From Salinilacihabitans rarus (lineage in GTDB: Archaea; Halobacteriota; Halobacteria; Halobacteriales; Natrialbaceae), in assembly GCF_024296665.1 (NCBI RefSeq), contig NZ_CP100762.1, positions 3,038,001-3,102,000 of the forward strand: a stretch of 64,000 bases of DNA. The letters are read 5' to 3'. The position numbers and the translations under genes were made by a program. The notes under the pieces were generated by a model. The model was given only the letters and a program-made list of their open reading frames with translations. It was not told the DNA's origin and made no database searches. The first letter of the stretch is position 1. The number at the start of each line of letters is the position of its first letter. Positions 16,401-25,182 of the stretch are shown here, piece by piece.

Positions 16401-17654
16401 ATGGCCCGGTACCACATCGAGACGTACGGCTGTACCTCCAACCGGGGTGAGAGCCGGCAGATCGAGTCTGCGCTCCGCGACGCCGGCCACTACCGCGTCG
16501 ACGGGCCGGAGGGGGCCGACGTCGCCATCATGAACACCTGTACCGTCGTCGAGAAGACGGAGCGCAACATGCTCCGCCGGGCCAAAGAACTCGAACGCGA
16601 GACCGCCGACCTCATCGTCACCGGCTGTATGGCGCTCGCACAGGGCGAGGAGTTCCGGAAGGAGGACGTCGACGCCCGGATCCTCCACTGGGACGACGTC
16701 CCCGCCGCCGTCACGAACGGCGAGTGCCCGACCCCCGGCCCGGACGTCGAACCCGTACTCGACGGCGTCGTCGGCATCCTCCCGATCGCCCGGGGCTGTA
16801 TGTCGGACTGTTCCTACTGCATCACCAAGCACGCGACGGGCAAGATCGACTCCCCGCCCGTCGAGGAGAACGTCGAGAAGGCCCGCGCGCTCGTCCACGC
16901 CGGCGCGAAGGAGATCCGGATCACCGGTCAGGACACGGGCGTCTACGGCTGGGATACGGGCGAGCGAAAGCTCCACGAACTGCTCGAGCGCATCTGTGAG
17001 ATCGACGGCGAGTTCCGCGTGCGCGTCGGGATGGCCAACCCGAAGGGCGTCCACGGCATCCGCGAGGAACTCGCCGCGGTCTTCGCCGACAACGAGAAAC
17101 TCTACGACTTCCTGCACGCGCCCGTCCAGTCGGGCAGCGACGACGTGCTCGGGGACATGCGCCGCCAGCACCAGGTCCGGGAGTTCCGCGAGGTCGTCGC
17201 GGCGTTCGACGCCCGCCTCGACTACTGGACGCTCTCGACGGACTTCATCGTCGGCTTCCCCACCGAGACCGGGGCCGACCACGAGCGGTCGCTGGCGCTC
17301 CTCCGGGAGGTCCGCCCCGAGAAGATCAACGTCACCCGCTTCTCGAAGCGGCCGGGGACCGACGCCGCCGAGATGAAGGGCCTCGGCGGGACGGTCAAGA
17401 AGGAGCGGTCGAGCGAGATGACCGACCTGAAGATGGACGTCGTCGGCGAGGCCTACGAGGCGATGGTCGGCGACGTCCGCGAGGACGTCCTCGTCGTCGA
17501 GGAGGGCACCGGCGACTCCGTGAAGTGTCGCGACTCGGCGTACCGCCAACTCGTCGTGCAGAACGCGAGCGAGCACGGCCTCGAACCCGGCGACTTCGTC
17601 GACCTCGAAGTGACGGGGCACAACACGGTGTACGCGTTCGCGGAGCCGGTCTGA
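16401..17654 (+). CDS. tRNA t6A37 methylthiotransferase (archaeal MtaB/CDKAL1 type)
   Basis: A 417-residue radical SAM enzyme that adds a methylthio group to t6A at position 37 of ANN-decoding tRNAs. The order is the UPF0004 domain with three cysteines (YGCTSN, NTCTV, TGCMA), the radical SAM cluster cysteines CMSDCSYC (C133, C137, C140), and a C-terminal TRAM domain (about 355-417) for RNA binding. The length is typical of archaeal and eukaryotic CDKAL1-like enzymes. It appears monocistronic, with a TTTTG box 29 bases before the ATG. Confidence 0.93.
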   Translation: MARYHIETYGCTSNRGESRQIESALRDAGHYRVDGPEGADVAIMNTCTVVEKTERNMLRRAKELERETADLIVTGCMALAQGEEFRKEDVDARILHWDDVPAAVTNGECPTPGPDVEPVLDGVVGILPIARGCMSDCSYCITKHATGKIDSPPVEENVEKARALVHAGAKEIRITGQDTGVYGWDTGERKLHELLERICEIDGEFRVRVGMANPKGVHGIREELAAVFADNEKLYDFLHAPVQSGSDDVLGDMRRQHQVREFREVVAAFDARLDYWTLSTDFIVGFPTETGADHERSLALLREVRPEKINVTRFSKRPGTDAAEMKGLGGTVKKERSSEMTDLKMDVVGEAYEAMVGDVREDVLVVEEGTGDSVKCRDSAYRQLVVQNASEHGLEPGDFVDLEVTGHNTVYAFAEPV

Positions 17655-17727
17655 CCGCTTCTCGCGCTGCCTCCGAGAACGAGAGCCGTGGTATTCGAGT
17701 CCGCCGGCGTCGCGGAACGTGGGACGG

Positions 17728-18267
17728 CTACTCGAAGACGACGGCGCTTCGCTCGCCGGGTACCGTCGCCCCCTCCTGGGCGGCGAACGCCTCGTGGAGG
17801 CGCTCGTAGGTGTCCGCCAGCGCCTCGACGATCACCTTCGTCTCCGAGAGCACCGGCATGAAGTTCGTGTCGCCGCGCCAGCGCGGGACGACGTGGGTGT
17901 GGAGGTGGTCGGCGACGGAGCCGCCGGCCCCTTCGCCGAGGTTCAAGCCGGCGTTGAAGCCGTCCGGCTCCATCGCGACCTCCAGCGCGTCGACGGTCCG
18001 GCGTTTCAAGCGGGCGTGGTCGAGCAGTTGATCGTCGTCGAGGTCGCGGTAGTCGCCAGTGTGTACGCGGGGGATCACCATCACGTGTCCCGGGTTGTAC
18101 GGGTAGTTGTTGAGGAGGACGAACGAGCGCTCGCTCCGGGCGACGAGCAGGTTCTCCCGGTCGTCGCCGCGTTTCGGGAGTTCGCAGAAGACACACTCCT
18201 CGACGTCGGGATTTTTCTCCTCGCGTTCGATCCACTCGATGCGCCACGGCGCGAACACCTGTTCCAT
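17728..18267 (-). CDS. HIT family nucleotide hydrolase
   Basis: A 179-residue histidine-triad protein. The triad HLHTHVVP, containing the nucleophilic histidine, follows the NYPYNPGHVMVIPRVH block; an N-terminal CVFCELP knuckle may bind zinc with a downstream histidine. It resembles Ap4A phosphorylase-like (FHIT-related) HIT proteins, which cleave dinucleoside polyphosphates or adenylylated intermediates. The gene stands alone with a TTTAGT element about 25 bases upstream of its ATG on the minus strand. Confidence 0.88.
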   Translation of the reverse strand: MEQVFAPWRIEWIEREEKNPDVEECVFCELPKRGDDRENLLVARSERSFVLLNNYPYNPGHVMVIPRVHTGDYRDLDDDQLLDHARLKRRTVDALEVAMEPDGFNAGLNLGEGAGGSVADHLHTHVVPRWRGDTNFMPVLSETKVIVEALADTYERLHEAFAAQEGATVPGERSAVVFE

Positions 18268-18508
18268 ACCCGCGTAGAGTCGAGCCCGCCACTAAACACT
18301 TCACTCCGCGATCCGGGGCCGGCCGTACCGTCTTCTGGCCGTGGTTTCCACCGGACAAGATCATGTTGAGTGGCTTCAAACACGTATTGTATTCGACGTG
18401 ATATTCGAGGAGAGAGACCGATAAACGATATCGCTCACTGAGAGTTGTTCGATCCACAACTGGTATTTAATACTGCCGCTTTCGCGGCCGAATCGCTCGA
18501 ATTGAATT

Positions 18509-18525
18509 AGGGGTTTAAGACCCCT
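18509..18525 (+). promoter_or_regulatory. TATA-like box inside a 17-bp dyad before the small zinc-ribbon gene
   Basis: AGGGGT (18509-18514) and ACCCCT (18520-18525) flank TTAAG, so the TTTAAG box centred about 29 bases before ATG 18545 is embedded in a perfect 6-bp inverted repeat. A protein bound there would block TBP. The 277-base interval 18268-18544 is otherwise A+T-rich and holds no gene that I can see. Confidence 0.45.
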
Positions 18526-18544
18526 CTACCGCGAAGATGAATCA

Positions 18545-18745
18545 ATGGCAACGACAGATAACTCGTTCAACGGGATGACTGAACACTGCGAGGCGTGCGG
18601 GCTCGAGACCCTACACGAGGTAACCGTCCAGATCCGGACGGAGAGTCTCAAAGAGGAGAACGCGCAGTTCTCGCGCGAGCCATACCGCGTCACCGAGTGC
18701 CAGCGCTGTGGGTACCGCGAGAGCCAGCGGATGAACAACGCCTGA
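18545..18745 (+). CDS. small zinc beta-ribbon protein (DUF7835-like)
   Basis: A 66-residue protein with two CxxC knuckles, CEAC (about 15-18) and CQRC (about 52-55), separated by 33 residues with a charged beta-hairpin pattern. It matches the very small haloarchaeal zinc-ribbon proteins that I recall as DUF7835. Function is unknown; nucleic-acid or protein binding is likely from the fold. It is preceded by a dyad-embedded TATA box, suggesting tight regulation. Confidence 0.75.
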   Translation: MATTDNSFNGMTEHCEACGLETLHEVTVQIRTESLKEENAQFSREPYRVTECQRCGYRESQRMNNA

Positions 18746-18784
18746 CCCGCTTCTGTTCTTCCGGCGGTCCGGTTCTCGCCGTCT

Positions 18785-19681
18785 CTACGCCGTCGTCACT
18801 TCACAGCCGTCCTCGGTGATGATGACGGTGTGTTCTTTCTGGCTGACGAGGTAGCCGTCGTCCTCCTTGAGCACCGGGTAGCCGTGGACGATGTCGTTTC
18901 GCTTCAACCGGCGCAGCGCCATCTCGGGGCGGTCGGTCTCCAGCCACCGCGTCGCGAACGGCAGGGTGCGAAACTCCTCGGTGATCTGCTCTAGGGCCTC
19001 GCGGGCCTGCCGGTTTCGCACCGCGCGCTCGGTCTGGAGCGAGAAGATCTCCTCCGCGTTCCCCTCGGTGACCTTCCCGCCGCCGTCGGTCGCGAACGGT
19101 TCGATGGCGACCACGTCGCCGACTTCGAGGGTCGTCCCCTGCGAGACCGCGCGGTTCGGGATGTTCGGGCTGGTGTGTTGTTCCCAGTGGCCGAGGCCGT
19201 GGCCGGTGAGGTTGACGACGGGGTTGAAGCCGTAGCCGTCGATCACCGACTCGATCTCGGCGCCGATGTCGCCGGTGTCGACGCCGGGTTCGACGACCTC
19301 GATGGCCGCCTCGAGCGCCTCGGCGGAGGCCTCGGCGAGTTCGTCGTGGCCCGAGAGATCGACCGTGATCGCGGTGTCGGCGAGCCAGCCGTCGACGTGG
19401 ACGCCGATGTCGAGGTTGATCATCTCCTCGCCGAACGTCGCGTCGTCGTCGATCGACGGCGTCGCGTGGGCGGCCTCCTCGTCGATGGAGATGTTGACGG
19501 GAAACGCCGGCTTCCCGCCGAGTTCGCGGATGCGCTCCTCGGCGAACTCGGCGAGTTCGAGGTGGCTGGCGCCGACCTCGACGCGGTCGGCGGTCTCCTC
19601 GCGGACCTGCGAGAGGATGCGTCCGGCCTCGCGGTGTTTCTCGTACTTCGCTGCGTCGAGGTCGACCTCGGTTTCGGCCAT
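18785..19681 (-). CDS. map: methionine aminopeptidase, type II
   Basis: A 298-residue metalloprotease removing the initiator methionine. The pita-bread fold metal ligands are visible as the aspartates of MINLDIGVHVDGWLADTAITVDLS, the histidine of TGHGLGHW, and the glutamates of VVAIEPFAT and the C-terminal SQKEHTVIITE. The roughly 60-residue helical insertion between the histidine and the last glutamate marks type II, the archaeal and eukaryotic kind. Start ATG 19681 gives MAETEVDLD; upstream frame is arginine-rich and belongs to no gene. Confidence 0.95.
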   Translation of the reverse strand: MAETEVDLDAAKYEKHREAGRILSQVREETADRVEVGASHLELAEFAEERIRELGGKPAFPVNISIDEEAAHATPSIDDDATFGEEMINLDIGVHVDGWLADTAITVDLSGHDELAEASAEALEAAIEVVEPGVDTGDIGAEIESVIDGYGFNPVVNLTGHGLGHWEQHTSPNIPNRAVSQGTTLEVGDVVAIEPFATDGGGKVTEGNAEEIFSLQTERAVRNRQAREALEQITEEFRTLPFATRWLETDRPEMALRRLKRNDIVHGYPVLKEDDGYLVSQKEHTVIITEDGCEVTTA

Positions 19682-19773
19682 GTAACCGGGTTGTATCGGT
19701 CCGCCAAAAGAGGTTGCGTCTCGCGAGGCCGGCGCGGCGCCGGTTCTCGTCGTTCGACCGGAGACGCCCGCGC

Positions 19774-20673
19774 TCACCGCTCGGCGCGGGCGGTCTGCAT
19801 CGCGGCGCTGTTGTACGCCGAGCCGACGGTCCCCCGGGCGTCGACCGCGATCACGCCGGCGGTCGACCCGGTCAGTTCCGCGAACTCCTCCATCGCGAGG
19901 TCGGCCGCCGCCTGGGCGTCGAGGCCTCGCTCGACGTGGCGGGCGACCCGCCGCGAGAGGGTGACCCGCGCGATGTCCTCGCCGGCGCCCGTCGCGCTCA
20001 CGCCGGCCGACGGACAGCAGTAAAAGCCCGACCCGACCTGCGGGACGTCGCCGACCCGGCCGGCGAGCGCGAGCCAGCGCCCGCCCGTCGAGGTCGCCGC
20101 CGCGAGCGAGTCGCCGTCGACGGCGACCGCGCCGACGGTGTCGTGGTCGTCCGGGTCGCGCTCCCGACCGCCGGGGTCGGTGCGGCCGTACTCCCCGCGG
20201 AGCCACTCGAGTTCCGCGCGGACGTCGCGCTCCCCGCCGGCGGTCGGCGCGTCGTGCTCGGCCCACTTCTCGCGGGTGCGCTCGGTCCGGAGGTCGACGC
20301 CCGTCGGGACGCCGTAGGCGTCGGCCAGCGCGACGGCGTGCTCGCCGGAGACGAAGCCGTGGGGGGTCTCCTCCATGACGACGCGGGCGACGCTCACGGC
20401 GCGCTCGACGCCGGGCATCGAGCAGGCCGCGCCGACCGAGCGGTCGTCGGTCATGACCCCCGCGTCCGTCCGGACCCGGCCGTCGCTCTGGACGGCGCCG
20501 CCGACGCCCGCGTTGAACCGGGGCGAGGCTTCGAGGACGTTCACCGCCGCCTCGACGGCGTCGACCGGCGTCTCCGCCGCCGCGCCGGTCGTTGCGGCCT
20601 CGTCCAGCACGTCGCGTCGCCGCTCGGGGTCGTCGGGCGCGCCGCCCGCGCCGCCGTGGACGATCACCTGCAT
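19774..20673 (-). CDS. isoaspartyl peptidase/L-asparaginase (Ntn hydrolase)
   Basis: A 299-residue precursor of the plant-type asparaginase family, cleaving itself before a threonine to expose the nucleophile. The N terminus IVHGGAGG and the cleavage site DHDTVGAVAVD (T179) are both intact, as is GSGFYCCPSAGVSATGAGED downstream. It hydrolyses isoaspartyl dipeptides or asparagine. Start ATG 20673 gives MQVIVHGGAGG, which matches the family. It appears monocistronic. Confidence 0.92.
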   Translation of the reverse strand: MQVIVHGGAGGAPDDPERRRDVLDEAATTGAAAETPVDAVEAAVNVLEASPRFNAGVGGAVQSDGRVRTDAGVMTDDRSVGAACSMPGVERAVSVARVVMEETPHGFVSGEHAVALADAYGVPTGVDLRTERTREKWAEHDAPTAGGERDVRAELEWLRGEYGRTDPGGRERDPDDHDTVGAVAVDGDSLAAATSTGGRWLALAGRVGDVPQVGSGFYCCPSAGVSATGAGEDIARVTLSRRVARHVERGLDAQAAADLAMEEFAELTGSTAGVIAVDARGTVGSAYNSAAMQTARAER

Positions 20674-20784
20674 ACGACACGCGTTCGGCCGTCCCCCGAT
20701 AACGTTCCCGGTTCGCGTCGAGGCCGGCGTCGTCGGTCGAAATCCACTACACTTACCACGGGCGGTCGTGTACCGATTCCGACG

Positions 20785-21036
20785 ATGACCCCGGTCGTTT
20801 TCCTCGCCGTCTTCTGTGCGACGATGGCGGCGATCGCCGCGATCCGACTCGCCCTCGCCGAGGAACGTGACCCCGCCGACGCGGGGACCGCGCTGCTGAC
20901 GGTCGCCATCGCGGCGTTTGCCACCCTCTGGCCGGCAGTCGAGGAGTCGTGGCTCTCCACGGGCGGCCTGCTCGTGCTCTCGGTCGCCGGAGCCCTCTCG
21001 GCCGCCGGCGGAATCGCCCTCCTCGCCTACGAGTAA
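20785..21036 (+). CDS. small membrane protein, unknown function
   Basis: An 83-residue protein with three hydrophobic stretches (about 3-20, 33-50, 58-80) and only one charged patch (EERDPAD). No family is recognised. It is 81 bases before icd on the same strand, but a TTTTA element in between suggests that icd has its own promoter. Confidence 0.6.
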   Translation: MTPVVFLAVFCATMAAIAAIRLALAEERDPADAGTALLTVAIAAFATLWPAVEESWLSTGGLLVLSVAGALSAAGGIALLAYE

Positions 21037-21117
21037 CCCGCCGCGCCGTCGCAATCCGTGCCGCCGTCGAGTCAAATGGTAGGTCTTTTACCCCCATCGG
21101 GGCACCGTCTAGACGAG

Positions 21118-22386
<1,269 letters not shown>

Positions 22387-22538
22387 GCTCGCGTTCGGAC
22401 GGTCGGGCCGCCTCGCGGTCCGACGCTTTCGACCCGCTCGATCGGCTCTTCTTTCGCTCCGGACGACCGGCGACGCCCCGCATCTCCGCCGCGAGAAACT
22501 CGTAACGCTCTCGTCGCCGGCGTTCGTACCCCCTCGCG

Positions 22539-23003
22539 ATGGACCAGGAACCGGACGATGCCGCGACCGGGGTAGAGGTGTGCGTCGTCGCCGACGACCG
22601 CGAACTCGAGGACGCGTTCGCGGTTCGCCACGAGGTGTTCGTCGAGGAGCAAGACGTCGACGAGGAACTCGAGTACGACGAGTACGACGACGACGCGGTT
22701 CACTTCGTCGCCTACGACGGCGACGAACCGATCGGGGTCGCCAGACTTCGCACCCTCGAGGACGACCGCGTCGCCAAGGTCGAACGGGTCGCGGTTCTGA
22801 AGCCGCGACGCGGCGAGGGGCTCGGGCGCGAACTGATGGCCGCCGTCGAGCGCGAGACCGACCGGCTGGGAATCGCCGAACTCACGATGCACGCACAGAC
22901 CCACGCCGAGGGCTTCTACGCCGACCTCGGCTACGAGCGCCGGGGGTCGACGTTCGAGGAGGCCGGCATCCCCCACGTCGAGATGTGGAAGCGCCTCGAC
23001 TGA
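22539..23003 (+). CDS. GNAT family N-acetyltransferase (YjcF/ElaA-like)
   Basis: A 154-residue acetyltransferase. The N-terminal FAVRHEVFVEEQDV block is characteristic of the YjcF/ElaA branch, the acetyl-CoA loop is PRRGEGLGRELM, and HAQTHAEGFYADLGYERRG ends the fold. The acceptor substrate is unknown. The stop is 3 bases from the convergent next gene. Confidence 0.88.
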   Translation: MDQEPDDAATGVEVCVVADDRELEDAFAVRHEVFVEEQDVDEELEYDEYDDDAVHFVAYDGDEPIGVARLRTLEDDRVAKVERVAVLKPRRGEGLGRELMAAVERETDRLGIAELTMHAQTHAEGFYADLGYERRGSTFEEAGIPHVEMWKRLD

Positions 23004-23006
23004 GGG

Positions 23007-23627
23007 TCAGTCGAGGCGGGGCAACTCCCCCGTCCGCTCCTTGCGCATCAGGTCCCGGACGAACAGCCGGACCTGCCGTTCGAGGTCGTCGACGTCCTCG
23101 TAGGCGTAGATTCGGGCCTCCCAGCGGTCGCGGACGGCCGCGATCATCGCGCTCCGGACGCCCGACTCGTGGACGAACAGGACGCGCTCGCGCCGGTGGT
23201 CGGGTTCGTCCTCGGCGTACAGCGCCTCCAGCACCGAGCCGACCTCGATGCCGACGCCGAGGTTGTCGCCCATCGCGGGGACGACGTAGACGACGGCGTT
23301 GCTCGCGCGGGCGAACGCGATGCTCTGGGTCGCCGCGTCCATCTCTTCGAGGGGGACGTCGACGTCGATCGCGAGGAAGGCGTTGACGCCCGCGGCCGTC
23401 CGCAGGCGGTCGCGGACCTCGAGCATGAGGTCGAGCGCGGCCTCCTCGCGTTCGAGGTCGCCCTCGGTGCCGACCAGCGCCCCGAAGTCGACCGACTCGG
23501 GGATCGCGTCGGGCGCGGCGGTCTCGATGGCGCGCTCGACGTCGAACGCCTTGTACGGACCCATCAGGTAGACGAGAAAGCGGGTGTGGGTGAGCTCGCC
23601 CAGTTCGTCGATCAGACGGTCGCGCAT
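23007..23627 (-). CDS. conserved haloarchaeal protein, unknown function
   Basis: A 206-residue soluble protein. It opens HTRFLVYLMGPYKAFD, then alternates acidic helices with hydrophobic strands (VNAFLAIDVDVP, SNAVVYVVPAMG, ERVLFVHESG), a Rossmann-like pattern reminiscent of nucleoside 2-deoxyribosyltransferase or TIR-type folds. That resemblance is only an impression from MGPYKA and the strand order. A TATATAAA box at 23650-23657 places its start exactly for a leaderless mRNA. It is divergent from an ArsR-type regulator, which may control it. Confidence 0.65.
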   Translation of the reverse strand: MRDRLIDELGELTHTRFLVYLMGPYKAFDVERAIETAAPDAIPESVDFGALVGTEGDLEREEAALDLMLEVRDRLRTAAGVNAFLAIDVDVPLEEMDAATQSIAFARASNAVVYVVPAMGDNLGVGIEVGSVLEALYAEDEPDHRRERVLFVHESGVRSAMIAAVRDRWEARIYAYEDVDDLERQVRLFVRDLMRKERTGELPRLD

Positions 23628-23649
23628 GGGGAGGTGTGCTCGTCGATAC

Positions 23650-23657
23650 TATATAAA
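23650..23657 (-). promoter_or_regulatory. TATA box of the gene at 23007-23627
   Basis: TATATAAA on the plus strand reads TTTATATA on the coding strand, centred 26 bases before the ATG at 23627. It is one of the clearest TATA boxes of the window. Confidence 0.65.
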
Positions 23658-23693
23658 CTGGGGTGCTTTCAGCGATCACTGACTCAGCGAACG

Positions 23694-23699
23694 CTTATG
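23694..23699 (+). promoter_or_regulatory. TATA-like box of the ArsR-type regulator gene
   Basis: CTTATG centred 27 bases before ATG 23724, fitting a leaderless transcript. It lies only about 44 bases from the oppositely directed TATA box, so one bound regulator could affect both. Confidence 0.5.
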
Positions 23700-23723
23700 C
23701 GGCTGGGGCCACGACCTAGCGAC

Positions 23724-24113
23724 ATGGCCGAGTCCGAACGGGCGGCACGGCGGTTCGGGGAGGACCTGTTGCCAGAGCACAGCGTCCTCTCGCTGGAGGA
23801 GTACCTCGACATGCAGCGGGCGATCGGCAACGAGACGCGCTTTCGCGTCCTGAACGCGCTCGTCGAGGACGGGCCACAGAGCGCGAGCGAACTCCGGGAC
23901 GCGCTGGACGTCCGCTCGAACGCCTTGCACTACCACCTCGACGAACTCGTCGACGTCGGCCTCGTCGAGAACCGGAAACGCAAGGAACCGGACGCCGACG
24001 GCCTCTACTCGTACTACCGGGCGACGTCGCTCGGCGAGGGGCTGCTCACCGAGGGCGTCCGCGAACTGATGCGCCGCGAGTGGGACGCCCTGGAGGAGTA
24101 CGGCGACTCCTGA
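23724..24113 (+). CDS. ArsR/HTH-20 type winged-helix regulator
   Basis: A 129-residue DNA-binding protein. Residues 35-105 form the winged helix: NETRFRVLNALVEDGPQSASELRDALDVRSNALHYHLDEL is the helix-turn-helix, followed by a wing (ENRKRKEPDADGLYSYYRAT). No metal-binding cysteines are visible, so it is unlikely to sense arsenic or heavy metals. It is divergent from the unknown gene at 23007 across 96 bases with two facing TATA boxes, which suggests local control. Confidence 0.82.
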   Translation: MAESERAARRFGEDLLPEHSVLSLEEYLDMQRAIGNETRFRVLNALVEDGPQSASELRDALDVRSNALHYHLDELVDVGLVENRKRKEPDADGLYSYYRATSLGEGLLTEGVRELMRREWDALEEYGDS

Positions 24114-24129
24114 ACCGGCCGTCGACCCT

Positions 24130-24148
24130 CGCGGGCGCGTCGCCCGCG
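24130..24148. repeat. perfect 8-bp hairpin with 3-base loop between convergent genes
   Basis: CGCGGGCG (24130-24137), loop CGT, CGCCCGCG (24141-24148). It lies in the 39-base gap between two convergent genes. It may act as a terminator-like element, or belong to the same class of 3-base-loop palindromes seen in gatD and purH. Confidence 0.45.
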
Positions 24149-24152
24149 CCGA

Positions 24153-24662
24153 TCACCCGAAGAAGTCCCGGAGCACCGTCCCGAAGCCGACGGCGCCGAC
24201 GACGAACGAGACGAGTCCCCCGATACCGGTCAGCGCGAGTCCCCCGTTTATCGCCGCGGCGACGAGGAGCGGTTTCGTCCACCCGTCCTCGCGGCCCACC
24301 AGCCGATACCCGATGGCCAGAAAGGCGACGGTCGCCCCGACGGCCCACCCCAGATAGGCGATCAGGGCGAGGGGGACGGCCACCAGGAGTCCGACGACGG
24401 TGACGGCGAGCAGGACGACCACCAGCCCCAGCAGCGCCAGCCCGAGGAATCCGTAGAGGAAGGACGGAACCGGGTCCTCGAAGACCGCGTCCGTCGTCCG
24501 CGCGGTGTACTCGGGGACCACCGCGAGCAAGATCGCGCCGACGACCGCGGTCGTCAGGAACGCGCCGACCGCGCCGCCGGCCAGTCGGGACGGCCCGTCG
24601 ACGTCGACCCCGGCGCCGTTTTGCAACAGGACGTCCACACCGGACAGAACGCCGTCTATCAT
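24153..24662 (-). CDS. small polytopic membrane protein, unknown function
   Basis: A 169-residue protein with four hydrophobic stretches (about 32-50, 65-100 as two adjacent helices, 103-118, 128-160). The block PVPSFLYGFLGLALLGLVVVLLAVTVVG with glycine-rich hairpins resembles haloarchaeal and bacterial small membrane proteins of the DUF8173/bactofilin-associated type, but that is only weakly supported. No signal or catalytic motif is seen. Confidence 0.65.
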   Translation of the reverse strand: MIDGVLSGVDVLLQNGAGVDVDGPSRLAGGAVGAFLTTAVVGAILLAVVPEYTARTTDAVFEDPVPSFLYGFLGLALLGLVVVLLAVTVVGLLVAVPLALIAYLGWAVGATVAFLAIGYRLVGREDGWTKPLLVAAAINGGLALTGIGGLVSFVVGAVGFGTVLRDFFG

Positions 24663-24751
24663 ACCGTACTTCGGCCGGACGAGAGCATAGCTCTACCGTC
24701 GCCGTGAGCGGGTCCGGGCGTGGACGGCCGGCGGTCGCGCGACTCGAAGGC

Positions 24752-25105
24752 CTAGTCGCTCTCGCCGTCGTCCTGCCAGCCGGGGTTCTCCCGCGGCGGG
24801 CTGAAGACGTCCACGCCCCGGACGGCCTCCTCGCCGCGGTTCTCGGCGGCGTGGGGCTGGCCGCCCGGAATCGCGTACGAGTCGCCGGGGCCGCAGACGA
24901 CCTCCTCCCCGGCGACGAGGAACGTGAGTTCGCCCTCGTAGACGAACCCCGTCTGCTCGTGGGGGTGGCTGTGCTCCTCGACGACCGCGCCGGGTTCGAT
25001 CTCGAAGTGCTGGACGTTCGTCGACTCGGCGCCCGCCAGCAACGCGAGGTGGACGCCCTCGACGGCCTCGGTGGGGTCCCGGTCCGCGAGCGAGATCCGT
25101 TCCAT
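24752..25105 (-). CDS. cupin domain protein
   Basis: A 117-residue single-domain cupin. The metal-binding motif 1 is EEHSHPHEQTGFVYEGELTF (two His, then Glu) and motif 2 is PGDSYAIPGGQPHAAEN with the final histidine, so a mononuclear metal site is likely intact. Small cupins act as isomerases, dioxygenases or sensors; the ligand is not predictable. It stands alone. Confidence 0.88.
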   Translation of the reverse strand: MERISLADRDPTEAVEGVHLALLAGAESTNVQHFEIEPGAVVEEHSHPHEQTGFVYEGELTFLVAGEEVVCGPGDSYAIPGGQPHAAENRGEEAVRGVDVFSPPRENPGWQDDGESD

Positions 25106-25182
25106 ACGCGGGACTCGCCGCGAGGGGACCTAACGGTTCGCCCGTCGATTGGCCGACGACCGCGCGAACGCGGCGAGGCCGC

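Noticed and set aside
22395-22423. TCGGAC/GTCCGA hairpin as an icd terminator
   Set aside because: Only six base pairs around a 17-base loop in very G+C-rich DNA, without a clear T-run.
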